Positions 34,301 to 46,514 of a DNA stretch of 64,000 nucleotides are shown here, piece by piece. The notes below the pieces were generated by a model that saw only the letters and a program-made list of their open reading frames with translations, did no database searches and had not been told where the DNA came from. Within the stretch, counting starts at the first letter, position 1; each line of letters starts with the position of its first letter. The position numbers were made by a program, and so were the translations under genes. Source of the DNA: Chelonoidis abingdonii (Eukaryota > Chordata > Testudines > Testudinidae); assembly GCF_003597395.2 (NCBI RefSeq), contig NC_133771.1, forward strand, positions 56,889,315 through 56,953,314, read 5' to 3'.

Positions 34301-36452
34301 TACTTTCCCTCATCTGAAGTGACTTCAGGTTCAAGGCTGATAACAAATCTGACTTGGCTACCTCTTAATTCCCTTGGATAAATCCTCATTTTATCTACCA
34401 CTGTGGACTAATTCGTCTAATTGCCTTCAGTGATTCACATGGCATGGTCTTTTCCACTGCTTGCCCTTTGTTTCTTTAAGTAAATCTACTCTCTCAGATA
34501 ATCTATGGAGACAAAAGAGACTACGCTGAAGGAGATGTAGAATTGGGTGTTTCCTGGATGGATGTAATGTTCACATTTGATACTATACATGCAAGCAGGA
34601 GAGAAAATAAAAGAATACCAAGAAGCAAGCTTTCACAGTAGATGGAGCAAGGGTATAGATCCTGCAGGGAAAAAAATGGAAAAGTAGCAGTTAGATAGGT
34701 GGGATTCACAAGATTTGAGGATGCTGAAGACGTACCTCTTGCTTGAGATGCTTAAGAGGGATCAATAATATAGTAAGCTGCACAGACCATACAGAGTGAA
34801 ATGAGAAAAATCTATTATCATAATCCTAAAGTAGATCATAAACCACTTAGAGAAGAAATTTTCAGTACAAGGTAAGCTTCAAACACAGACTAAAAGCAAT
34901 CAGACAGGTTGTGTTGCAAGAGTTTGTCAAGAAGGCAGATGTGAGATGTGAGAAGGTTACCCTTATTGAGTAAAAGGAGGTTGGCGGCTATCTTGTCTTC
35001 TACACATAAGGAAGTGTCAAATGGGGATGTTTTCACAAGGTGGGTTAATAGTGGCAATTTTGAGTGAATGTGTGAAAGATCAGGTAGACTTGAAGTGGTT
35101 AATTGTGTGGTGATATAAGAGGAAAGGATAGGGAGGCATGGTATTGAAAAGGAAGTCAAAATGAGAAGTGCTTTTATTCAGGGTCGAAACAAAGTCAGAA
35201 ATGGTTTCACAGGAAGTAGGACGTGGGCAGAGAGATGGCAAGGAGGTGTTTTTGATGGTTTTTCAGATGAAGCAAAATAAGAGACTTGTATATTAGATTA
35301 TCTGCTGTTACCTTAGTCACCCTTCTCTCTGCACAATGTGGATCTATTCAATTTGTGATCACTTCACAATCTCAGTGATACGTTAATATGTACAGACTGG
35401 TTTCTTTAGATCCTTTTTATTCCCAGTAAGAACCAAGGTCCACAAGCAAAGTATGCTTGTATTTCCACTTGCAGGCATACACACAGGCACACTTTCTCAG
35501 TCATGACGAAAAAAATCACAAAGTGCATCTCTTTATTGAACTGATTTATAATATAACAAAAATATGGTAATAAGAGTGGGCATATGAAATTCAGAAGAAA
35601 CTAAACACATACATATATCTTCAATGTAGTTTCAGCTGAAATTTATATGCACTCTTTTGTAATGTGTATTTAGTTACATTTCAGATCAGTTCAATATATC
35701 TTGAATCACTGCAGAGTTTAAGCTCCTTGACTTGCTGACTTGCTTTCAGATTGAAGGTCTTCTACCAAAAAAAAAAAAAAAAAGCTGTAGTATTTCAGTG
35801 CCTACAAATTGCCCTACATTACACACAATGATTTGAAATTATTGTAGCACTTTAGTGTGTTCTAAGTGCCTCTCTTTGTAAATGGTTAGGGTTCTGGGCT
35901 TGCAAAGTATAAAATAATTTAAAATTATTGGTGTGCTTCACATTTTTAGGAGACCTTCATTCTTCGAAATTGGAATTCCAATTTGTGAAGCGCTCCAGTA
36001 ACTCTAAATTGCTGTATACTCTAGACCCAAAACCCCAATCTTTCCAAAATGAAGTGCTTGTACAATAGTTAAAGCCCTGAAATAAATTCTAAATTAGACT
36101 ACAGATGCATGGCCAGAATTTCAATTTCAAATTATTTATTAATATTTAATTAAAAATCTATAAGCTAAACAGTACCTGTGAACATGAAGTCAAATCATGC
36201 CTTTAGCGTGAGATATTAACTCCTGAATTTTTAACTCTGTCTTATTCAAAATTCTTTATTCAATTATGTAAATGTCAAAGCACTGTGAAAAATGGGCTTT
36301 AGGCTAAAACACTAAGTCATTCTCTTTATGAAAGGAACACTACCATCATGTTGTGCCCTGCTTCAGATGTCCCCTCCAGATAAATAGCATGTGTATTGTC
36401 CAGTGACTTGGGTATAACAAATTGGTGATGGGGGTGGTAACATCAACGATGA
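34301..36452. other. unassigned; A17 run at 35767-35783
   Basis: No gene is recognised. A 17-base A run lies at 35767-35783. Sequence at 35800-36150 is AT-rich, repeat-free as far as I can tell, and could be unique. Confidence 0.4.
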
Positions 36453-36460
36453 CTTTAGAC

Positions 36461-36799
36461 CAGTGGTCAGCAACCTTCAGCACATGGCCCATCAGGGTAA
36501 TCCACAGATGGGCTGCAAGACAATTTGCTGACATTGACTGGCTGTGGGCACAGCCACCTGCAGCTCCCAGTGGCAGTGGTTCACAGTTCCCGGCTAATAG
36601 GAGCTGCGGGAAGCAGCACAGGCTGCAGGGACGTGCTGGTCGCTGCTTCCCACAACTCCCATTGGCTGGGAACAGGCAAACCATGGCCATTGGGAGCAGC
36701 GGGCGGTCGTGCCTGCAGGTGGTCAATGTCAGCAAACTGTCTGGTGGCCCATGAGCAGATTACCCTGACAGGCCACATGCCAAAGGTTGCCGACCCCTG
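36461..36799. mobile_element. hAT-type MITE family C, 339 bp
   Basis: Ends: CAGTGGTCAGCAACCTTCAG left and, on minus, CAGGGGTCGGCAACCTTTGG right. The flanks CTTTAGAC and CATTACAC match at 6 of 8 positions, an eroded duplication. The interior is palindromic ('ctgcagctcccagtggcag', 'cccattggctggga') but diverges from the copies at 22940, 49574 and 54217. It is therefore a separate, probably older subfamily. Confidence 0.8.
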
Positions 36800-36807
36800 C
36801 ATTACAC

Positions 36808-38884
36808 TATATGATTACATAATATGCCATTGCCACCTGTTAGTTATACAATAAATCTGTATATATATACAAAAAGACTAGGAACAGGAAAGTTCTATGA
36901 CATATATTTAGGCTTTCAATGGATAACATTGATGTTTATTTTTCAGCATTTTTTTATTCTTATCTATTTACATTGTCACAGTTGCAGGAAATTATGAGGT
37001 TTTCAGACAATAATTAGTTATTGACAGTCTCTAAGTTCTCAAGCAGTATTTACCTTACTTTACCTATCTGTAAGTTTTGAATATCATCAATGGAAATATT
37101 TTTATTGGTTTGAGTGTGTTGAAATCAAAGTTTACCAACATTTACCAATACAAATCTTAACCTTTCAAGCCAATTTGTATTCGATTTTCCACTTTGCCAG
37201 AAGTGACTGGATGCACCTCTCAGATCCTCAGTTAATTCATCTGAAAAATGGGAGAAATTATACTTGCCTACTGCCTAAGGATCAATATTTGTAATATATT
37301 TCAGATAAAAACAAAACCATAGACCCAAGCTCCCCTGAACATTTGGGGAGCAAAAAATGGTTTGCAATCCCAGCTCAGGTCTGAATTTGTATTTTGCGCA
37401 AATTTGTGTTGTGTAGCCTGATACACTACGCTATTGGCTCCTTTAATCACAAAACTAGAAATAACAAATTTTACACAGGCCTCTTACAAGAATAGTGGGG
37501 TCTTCCTCTAGTTACTTACACTTGATGTTCATTTTTAAAGAGGGAGGGCCAGATTCACCAGTACACTCCAGTGGCACAAAGTAGCCATAAACCCAGTTTA
37601 ACCAGCCAATTACATTGAGTTTGTGAGTTTTGAAAAATAGTTAGGTCAATTACTTCTTAATTAATTTTGTCAATAGAATAAAAATTCTGCTAAACTTTTA
37701 GTCAAGTTGGTGAAAGCAATTAAAACTCTTTAACACACAATAAACTGTTATCTGTGACCTTTACAGTCATCATTAGCTATCTTGCTATTACCTGATGCTC
37801 TACCTGTTTGTTTGCTGTATTCACATGTTGTCTCTGATTGTATACTTCAGTAGTGAGTTCCTTGGGGAAGAGACCATCTTTTTTGTTAAACGTGTATTCA
37901 GCCCCTAGCTCAAAGTGTTCCAATCCTTGGGTGGGATCTCTAGGCACTACCATCATAAAAAAGCATCATTATTTTTATCATGTTATAATGGTATAATAAA
38001 TTATTTTTTAAGGGTACACTGGCAAAAAACAACAACAACAAACATTTCTAACTTCCAAAAGGTGAAAAGAGCAAGTCTTCACTTCACCCAGCCAGGATTT
38101 TGAGAAGGCAATGAAGCACACTTGCAATATTACAGAATTACATAGCATATCAAAAATTACCAAAATATCCTGCAGGAAGAACATATAATTGCTGATCTTT
38201 AGTCATTTATCTTTGTAATTGTGTGGGGGTGGGGGAATGTTTCTTCAGATTTGCAGTTAACAAGGATACCCACAGGAAAAAAGGTTTGACTCCAAAAATG
38301 TTGGTGGAAAAGTTCTGTTCGTTATGCACCAGATCCATCAACCCTCAGCTCTGAGACCACTGTAAAATGTATATGGCTGAACTCAGACTAGAGACAGCAC
38401 AAAGGTGATATAAAGGCACCTTTCCCCTCCCTCTCCACCTGGATTCCTATGATGAACTGTGATCACGGAACCACATTAGTTTCACATGGCTTCAGATTTA
38501 ACTGCAGCCATTTGAAAGGTCTCTATCAGAAATTGGTGTAATTGAGCCACAACCAGAATTATATCCCCACTGGGTTTTATGTCTGGATCTAGGATCGGTA
38601 TTATTATCAGCCTTTAATATAGTCTCTAGTCTGATAATAAAGTGTATAAAAGACTAACATGAGAGTTCTGAATTGTCTTAAAAAGCATGATCCAAAGACC
38701 TCTCTTCTACATAAGAAAAAATAGGAGGTACTCCAGCCATTGTTACAAATTGGCAGAGGGCAGGTTTTACCACAGCAAAGATACATGATTTTAGTGTAGA
38801 GCATATGGAGTCTTACGGATTGGAAAACATGCTTTACAGTGGTATACTCAAGAACACTTCTCTCTTTAGTATAATAAAGTGCAG
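36808..38884. other. unassigned AT-rich sequence
   Basis: The start of a MITE-like word ('gggccagattcaccagtacactccagtg') lies at 37548-37575. The following 37610-37780 is AT-rich with several TAATT words. No gene is supported. Confidence 0.4.
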
Positions 38885-39215
38885 GTTAAGGGCTGACTTG
38901 AACAGTCTATCTGCCTACCTGGGGCTCAGAAATTTCATGTTACAGGGCTTTTCAGGCTAGCAGACAAACATAGAACAAGATCCAAGGGCTGGAAGTTGAA
39001 GCTAGACAAACTCAGACTAGAAAGAAGGGGCAGTTTTTAACAGTGAGGGTATTATTCACTGGAACAACTTACCAAGGATGATGGTAGATTTTCCATCACT
39101 GGAGATTTTAAAATCAAGATTGGATAGCATATCTAAATAGGCATTATTTCAGGGAAATCCTGTGGCCTGTGTTATACAGGAGGTCTGGCTTTATAATCTA
39201 TGAAGTTTCTATCCA
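38885..39215 (+). mobile_element. CR1 LINE 3' region
   Basis: The stretch 'gtattattcactggaacaacttaccaaggatgatggtagattttccatcactgg' matches the C-terminal CR1 ORF2 segment, the one encoding 'HWNxLP..VVESPSL'. The end 'ggcctgtgttatacaggaggtctggctttataatctatgaa' is the CR1 3' untranslated end. It is a 5'-truncated sense copy. Confidence 0.8.
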
Positions 39216-40239
39216 TTTGAATATGTCACTGAGAAAGCGAACAAAAGAGAGTGTATGAGAGGGGAGGTGATGTATTTCCTTCAAGTGATATCTATCTTGG
39301 TAGCATTAATTTGTAGGAAATTTCTATACATCCCAACTTTTACATTAGTTTGGCAAGCAGACAGCACAGATGTGGCAGAAGGAATATTAAGGCCTAATTT
39401 TATAACATCAATCTCCTTTGTCATCAGCATATAAATGAAATTTAAACCCATGTTGACAGATCAGATTATTTAGAAGAAGCATGTACAAATTAAAAATCAA
39501 GGGCCTGAGAACAGAAACCTGTGTGACACCAGCAGAAAAGATTTTTATGCAGATCAAATCACATGCTGCCGGTTGCTCTCAAGTGAACAAAATGAAGCAG
39601 AACCAAGAAACAACACATCAGCTCAAAACAACTTTTGCAAGTCATTTGAGGAAAATCAGGTGGCCACTTATGTCAAGAGCAGCTATAATAGCTAGGAGTT
39701 TAAATGCAGAAAAGTCTTCTTTCTGTCATTTTACAAGAGATTGCTAAAAAAATTAACTAACTGTATTGTGGTCTGAAAAAAAAATAGGGCTGGACAAAGA
39801 GGTAGTTATCACAGAGCTGACAGAGTTGGTTAGCTACAATCAACTCAAGAACTTCAACTAGAAATTAAATGACAGTGAATTTTAGGGTCTAGTGTAAGTT
39901 TTTGTAGGTATCAGCATAAAAGATAACCAGTTCTGGTAAAGCAAAGACTATACGTGCCCTAAGAAAAAGTATGGCACATAATGAATGAGACTAAATCATG
40001 CTCCCAATGATAAAGGTGTGATGAGGGACATATGTAATAGTGACTGCATTTCATCTATAGTGAAGAGATGCTTAGATATACTTTGAAATTAAGTTTGGGA
40101 AGCACTTTGGGATCTTTGAATAGTTAAGGTACTAAATAGAAGTGATTATTAGCTATCATTAACTGTCAATGTTTTGAAGACCTTGGACCCTACTATACTT
40201 GAAATTTTGGAAAAATATGTAAATCTGGATGCAAGAATA
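39216..40239. other. unassigned; possible downstream part of the L2-like LINE
   Basis: No firm call. The stretch 40080-40160 ('gggaagcactttgggatctttgaatagttaagg') resembles a MIR 3' end. The rest could be decayed 3' sequence of the LINE at 40240-40912, which lies on the minus strand. Confidence 0.35.
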
Positions 40240-40912
40240 GAACAGTGAGTGGGAAAGTCTAACATTAACTGTAGCAGCAGAAAATAAGGAAGGCCTAATC
40301 ACCTTAAATTTGCAACAGAAAAATTGACACATTCCACACAGATCAGAGGAAATTGCAGAGGGATACAGTTTAGCACTACTAGAGTTAAAGACTCCTGAGT
40401 TACCTTGATCTTCAGCAGTAATGGCAGAGAATTAAATTAGCCCAGACTGAAACAAGTGTATGTCCATAAGTGCAAACATTATTCTATGTGCAAATTAGTA
40501 GCATGATGGCCAAGTATCCAGTGGTAACATATTGATCACAAACAGTAAAGGACTGATTATTGAGCCCTGGGGATGCTTCAGCTATGACTCTACCTGGATG
40601 ATTAAAAGCCATCTACAGTATGTTAAATCAAAGTAGAACTATTCAAGTGTAGTGCTAGTAATTCCAATTCATGTCTCAGTTCTACAGAGTAAAATGTCAT
40701 GGTTTGTAGAGTCAAATGTTGCAGTAAGCTCTAAAAGAATGAGAAGGAGAATAAAACCCTTGTCTCACTTGCCAGTTGACCATTTTTTATTCTCGAAAGA
40801 GCAGTCTTGCTGCTATGGGAGGCCTGAAAACCAGATTGAAAATGTTCTTAGAGTCAGTTTTGTTCCAGATGGGCAACAATTTGAGTCGCGACCGCATGCT
40901 TGAGAACCTTGA
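40240..40912 (-). mobile_element. L2-like LINE reverse transcriptase remnant
   Basis: Minus-strand translation gives reverse transcriptase motifs in the expected order. They are FQSGFQASHSSKTALSR (about 40794-40844), ILLELTATFDSTNHD (motif A, about 40696-40740) and HPQGSIISPLLFVINM (motif B, about 40528-40575). A degraded YGHTLVS stands where YADDTQLY would be. The 'QSGFR..HSTETAL' block and 'PQGSILGPLLF' are typical of L2 and its relatives, unlike the CR1 copies elsewhere in the window. The three motifs are in separate short frames; it is a dead copy. Confidence 0.75.
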
Positions 40913-42214
40913 GTGAAAAATGGGAATCAAAATTTGCTTGTATTAACAACAACCACACACACACAGACAAAAATAACCTATACACACAAACCAACAATTA
41001 CATATTAAAGAAAAGCTTTTTCAAAACTCAGCTAATTGCTGCAACTGTAAAAGTACAATTTCAACTAAAAGATGTGTGTGATAAAATATTATACAAACAA
41101 TATTTTGTAACTATCAAACTTATAAATGTGGGAGAAAAAGTTTTTATTCATTTCCAGATTTCATTTTACAAGCAATTAGTCTTTAAATGTTTACCCATTG
41201 CTTTGCGTATACTGGTGTAAACATTTTCAGAGCAAATTTTCCTTGGAGGTGGTATTTGGATGTTTTTTGTTTTGGCACAATGTGAGCAAACACAACATTA
41301 GTCAAATTCTCAGGCCCAGAATCTCTGCAGCTTTGCACTGCCACTGGTGGATGTTGGTCCTGAACTCAGCATAGCCAACCATAGGAGAACAGTTTGGTGT
41401 AAGAGGATCATCTTGTGTTGTAGGGCAAGCATAGAAGCTTCTGTGCCACCTCCTTCCATATTGCCTGGAGGAAACGGGACAAGGCCAAGTCTTCTCAGGA
41501 TCTTACTAATCCACAGCTGCTTGGCAGGCAGCATGACTTAAAGCAGCTTTGAGGATTGACTGAATTACACCAGAGGATCAAAACCATGCACACTTGGCCC
41601 TGGATTGAGGGAGTACAAGGTGCATCTTTTCATTCTTTTCCTAAACTGTGCAGTGCCCCCTTCAACCATCTGGGCCTCAGTGCTCATATATAGTGATCAC
41701 AGTTACGACTGGATTCTGAGATCCTTATTTATGTGAGCTCAAGAGTCAAGGTTTTCAGGATCGTGCCTTAAATTCTCAAACAAAATGTAAATGGCATTTA
41801 AAAATTGCTGCTACTTGAGATCTTAAATTCCATGTCAGTCATTTGTTAACAGAGATTGTAATCAACAATGTAGTTAATAGGCAGTAGTGTAAGAAAGAAT
41901 AGGAAAACATGAATCCTTAAACTTTTAATGGATGAAGTTGTGCAATATGTTACTGAAGGATAGTTTTTCTTTTCTTGGATTTAACATCTAGATTCCATGT
42001 TATGAAGTATTATACAAAACATGGTACATGGTTTTGGGCTAAGCGTGTGAATGGTCAGATCTGAATACCTCCTAGATGCTTAAAAGAGATGAAGGTCTTG
42101 CCATATAATATTGGAAGGGTAAATTCCCCCAGATTTCCAATAAGGTCTCAGTAATGTAATGACTGATGTCCTCAATGCCGGGACAATACCACCACCACCA
42201 CTTATATTTCATCA
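40913..42214. other. unassigned sequence
   Basis: A CA-rich patch (ACACACACACAGAC) lies near 40956-40970. The frames at 40900-41220 and 41310-41541 have no recognised domain. Confidence 0.4.
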
Positions 42215-42560
42215 GGGATATACAAATATTAGTGCCTTAATTCTCACAGAATCCCCGTGAGGAAGGTAAGCTGGTGGTGTCATGCCCATTTTAGAGAGGC
42301 ATGTAATAACTGGAGCATTCTTACCATACCTACTCATAGCTGATGTTCAAAGAAGCAGTTTGATCTGAGAAATGAGCATGGCAGTAGGCATGAGGAGCTG
42401 CTCAGTTCTCATCCTGGTCCTGACACTGAGTATCCTTGGGCAGATCACTTCATCTCTCTGCGTCAACTCATTAATTGGAGAAGAAGCCTTTATCCTCTTT
42501 TCCCACAGGGGTGTGATGAAGATTAGTTAATATCTGCATGCTGCTTTGTAAAGCATTATT
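42215..42560. repeat. two MIR-like SINE fragments
   Basis: At 42215-42310 'cttaattctcacagaatccccgtgaggaaggtaag' followed by 'cccattttagagaggc' is antisense MIR. At 42385-42560 'ctgagtatccttgggcagatcacttcatctctctgcgtc' and 'gatgaagattagttaatatc', 'tgtaaagcatta' is sense MIR. Opposite orientations suggest two insertions. Confidence 0.65.
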
Positions 42561-43309
42561 TTCTTCCAGTAGTATGGCTATATTTTTGGAACTAGTGAAA
42601 GGACAGACAACAGAGTATTTGTAAGTATGCAGTTTTCTGATTATTTTGCTTTATTGACTGTGCTTCAATCTAACAAATCTGGATAGATAAATAAGAATCT
42701 CCATATATAGGCAGGGGCTAATTAAGACATACACACTATAGGTTCATGTCTAAGACTCCTGCTTCTGGAGTCGCTTGATGTCAACAGCATCTGAGCTGTC
42801 ATTTAAAAAAAAGGAAGATTCTCATCCTCCTAGGTAAAAAGTAAAGCTAGAAAATATGAACGGAGTGTAACTGATCAACTGAAATCTGTTTGCAGAGAGC
42901 CTGAAGCACTCATTCTGAGAGGTGTGCACTACACCATGTGCCAGTGTTACTTCCAAAACCCACTGCTTTGGGGGGCCCTCACCATCACCATCCCAGCATA
43001 TGAGCCTGCGTGGCACGAAGGGAAGAATGTAAACTGCCTAGCTCACCTAGTCATCCAGTCAGAGGTACTCCTAACTGATATGGTAAAAACAGGTGACTTT
43101 CCTTCTGCCACCTGCATTTGTTTGGGGCAAAGGGGACCCCTTCTACCCTTCTCTGGGAGGAAAGAAACCCTATTCTGCTCCCTCTCTCTGGTCCTATAAC
43201 TCCAAGTGAGAGGTGGGACTATGGCATGGGGCAGGATCATAGTGGCCCAGTTTACCTTACTCTAAACCTGCAAAAGAGCAATTTAAAAGTAAGGTTGACT
43301 GTGAAAGTT
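42561..43309. other. unassigned sequence
   Basis: No gene or element is recognised. Overlapping short frames at 42822-43330 lie on both strands and show no domain. Confidence 0.4.
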
Positions 43310-44405
43310 ATTACAGATTCCAAGGCCTGAAGAGACCATGGTGATCATCTGGTCTGATCCTCTTACATAATACAGGCCATAGAACTTCCCCAAAAGAATT
43401 TATAGAGCGTAGCTTTGAGAAAAATATCCAGTCTAAACTCAAAAATCCTCAGTGAAGGAGAATCCACCACAAACTCTGATAAATTGTTCCAATGGATAAT
43501 TACTCTCACTGTTAAAAACGTACATATCCAGTCTAAATTTGGCTAGCTTTAACTTCAAATTATTGGATTAGGTTATATCTTTCTCTGCTAGATCAAGAGC
43601 CCATTATCAAATATTTGTTCCTCCCATAGGTACTTTCAGACTGTAATTAAATCACCCAATAACCTTCTATTTGTTATGCTACATAAATTGAGTTCTTGGA
43701 GTCTATTGCCATAAGGCATGTTTTCTAATCCTTTAATCATTCTTGTGGCTCTTCTCTGAAACCTCTTCAATTTATCAACATCCTTCTTGGATGGTGGATA
43801 CTAGAACTGGACACAGTATTCTAGCAGCGGTCGCAATGGTGCCAAATACAGAAATAACTAACCTCTCTATACCTACTCAAGATTCCTGTTTATGCAGCCA
43901 AGGATCTCATTAGCTTTTTTAGCCACAGCATCACACTGGGAGCTCATGTTCAGCTGATTATCCACCATGTCCCCCAAATCTTTCTGAGAGTCCCTGCTTC
44001 CCAAGATAGCATTTCCTATCCTGTAAGTACAGCCTGCATTCCTGGCTCCTGTTTATACGTTTACATTTTGGCCATATTAAATGGCATATTGTTTGTTTGC
44101 AGCCAGTTTACCAAGTGATCCACTTTGCATCAGTCACCCTTCCCTCTTTATTGTCTACTACTCCCCCGATATTGGGGCCACCTGCAAACTTTATCAGTGA
44201 TAATTTTATATTTTCTTCCAGGCCATGAATCAAATAATTAAATATCACAGGGCCAAGAACAGGATCCTATGATAAACATATCTTCTTGTTGATGATTCCA
44301 TGTTTACAGTTACATGCTGAGACCTATCACTTAGACAGCTCTTAATCCATTTAATGTGTGCTGGGATAATTTGATACTGTTCTAGCATTTTTAATCAAAA
44401 TATTG
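43310..44405 (-). mobile_element. CR1 LINE 3' half, antisense
   Basis: The left edge 'gattccaaggcctgaagagaccatggtgatcatctggtctga' is the antisense of the CR1 3' end. Going right, 'ctcttctctgaaacctcttcaatttatcaacatccttcttgg' is the reverse of the '...DKLxRVQRR' coding block. 'ggaactcatgttcagctgattatccaccatg' type sequence then covers the more upstream reverse transcriptase region. About 1.1 kb is retained, the longest antisense CR1 here. Confidence 0.9.
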
Positions 44406-46123
44406 TTCTTAGATGGGGGAAAAGAATCCTTGACAGCAATACAAATGTGAACCTCTAAAATGACTCCAGAGTCAAGCAAAGGCTCCAGCTGGACCATATG
44501 TGAGATAATCACCAAGCACCAATTCATCACCACTCAAATCATGCAGCATTCACTGAAATGACAAAAAATAAAATGTGTTGTAGAAAATTGGAGCTCATCA
44601 ATTTACAAGTGTATGATTTAAAGTTTTCTATCATTAAATGGCACTAAAAAGTACTGCTGTCAAAGAAAAATGTTAAGTTCTCTATTACGCACATAACTGC
44701 CAAAACTAAAACCTTCTGGATGAACTCCTATCGGAAGAAGTAATGTACACAACAAAAAAGCATTGAGCTGAGAATAATAAAACATAGGGACACAAACAAA
44801 AACTGTGGGAGGTGGGTAGGTTTACAAATCTCCATTGGAGACATGTTGATTGAAAATAAAGTATTACATCTTCTGGTATTTGAGGTTGGTGGGCACAACT
44901 GCCAAAGCATAGCAAACAGTGCACACTGTGAATATTTGGAGAAGTGACACAGTGTCATGATAAGAGGTACAACATGATCAGTATGCAGATAATGCCCCAA
45001 TCTATCTGTCTATCTCATTCAGTGACAGCATCTTGTCCTGCTATCTCAACGGGAATCCAGAGCAGGTACAAATTAAACATAGACAATACTGGGGTATTGC
45101 TTATGGGGTAGAAGAGACATTTTGATTCATTCATGGGCATCTCTGGGCCACTCATCATTATAGTAACCACAGTAATGAACATCTCAAGGATCTTGCCTGT
45201 TCAATGGTCACCCTGTTGACTAAGGGAATTTGCTCCAAACAGATTGATATGGTTCACAATAACTGCAGTGCTGAAACTGAAGGGGCTGGAACCACTGAAT
45301 TGATTGATCTAGCTAGGATACAAATCAATACCTTCATTAAGATCCCTCAACTCTGGAATGCTTTTCCCCTAAATATTTCCCAGAGTATGATGTGACACCT
45401 GGATTAGAAAAAAAAACTTTTTAAAATTTCCTTTCTAATATGTTTGTTTGTTCATTATAGGTATAAAAATGTGAATATATACTGCCCTCAGTGCACAAAC
45501 ACAGCTCCCTCTGAAGTTGGTAGGAATTGCATGCACAGATTAAGGATGAGACATAGCTGTAATGCTTTCCAGAATTATAGCATGTATAACACATACAAAC
45601 TAACCCAGTGAGGTTCTGAGGATCTCCTGGGAGGTGCAATGGCCTGTCAGCTCTGCATCTCACAGGAGGTGCTCTGCACTTTGCATGATCAAGTAGGCCC
45701 TTTATACAGAGACATCTGTGTAAGAAATTCAGGCATTAGATCATTGACCAACTTTATTCTTCATTTTAGCAACATGATTTTAACTCTGTGGGGGAAAGAT
45801 CTTGTTACTCTTGCCTGAACCATATATTAATTCTGTTTTAAAATCCCATTGGTTTCCAGCCTGGTGAATGCAACACATAACTTGGGAACTTTTCTAGAAA
45901 ATCAGTTTTCTGCACAATCACTGTGTCCTCATATGGAACATTAATACATTAAAAAAGCCATCAAAACTATTTCTTACCACTGATTTGACTAGGGGATGTT
46001 TTGCAACTTTGATTTCTTGGTTTGTTGATTAATTGGCTTCCCTGAATTGCTACAAAAATGCAGTTGTTTCAGATGGACTGTTATGAACATCAAAAAATGA
46101 AACATGACCTTTTAAAAGCCTTA
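44406..46123. other. unassigned sequence
   Basis: No gene or element is recognised. The small frames on both strands lack domains. Confidence 0.4.
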
Positions 46124-46131
46124 ACTCTACA

Positions 46132-46334
46132 CAGGGGTGGCTCTAACTTTTTTGCTTGCCTGCAGGAGGTCCACCAGTCCCACAGCTTCGGTGTTCCCAC
46201 CGCCGAATTGCCGCCAAATCCGTGGGACCGGCGGACCTCCTGCAGGCAAGCCGCTGAAGGGACCAGCATGGAGTCCCCTGCGGCTTGCTGCCCCAAGCAT
46301 GTGCTTCGAGCGCTGGTGCCTGGAGCCGCTGCTG
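46132..46334. mobile_element. hAT-type palindromic MITE, 203 bp
   Basis: Ends: CAGGGGTGGCTCTAAC left and, on minus, CAGCAGCGGCTCCAGGC right. The duplication ACTCTACA is exact (46124-46131 and 46335-46342). Internally, GCTTGCCTGCAGGAGGTCC (46154-46172) and its exact inverse (46233-46251) form a 19-bp stem, so the element folds on itself. The frames at 46058-46424 arise from this GC-rich palindrome. Confidence 0.9.
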
Positions 46335-46514
46335 ACTCTACACCCCATTTTGGATAATTCATCACTTTGGTTTGTGTTCTATATTATGTTCTCACTGAAG
46401 CACTACTCACATGCTTATAGTTAGGGAGGTGCCTTTCTCAGTGAAAGCCTACATGCTCTGTATGCAAAAGGGCCACATTTTCAAAGACAGGGTAAATAAC
46501 TGTACACATGTAGG

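Noticed and set aside
36346..36854. Overlapping frames of 109-129 residues on both strands
   Set aside because: Caused by the palindromic hAT MITE at 36461-36799.
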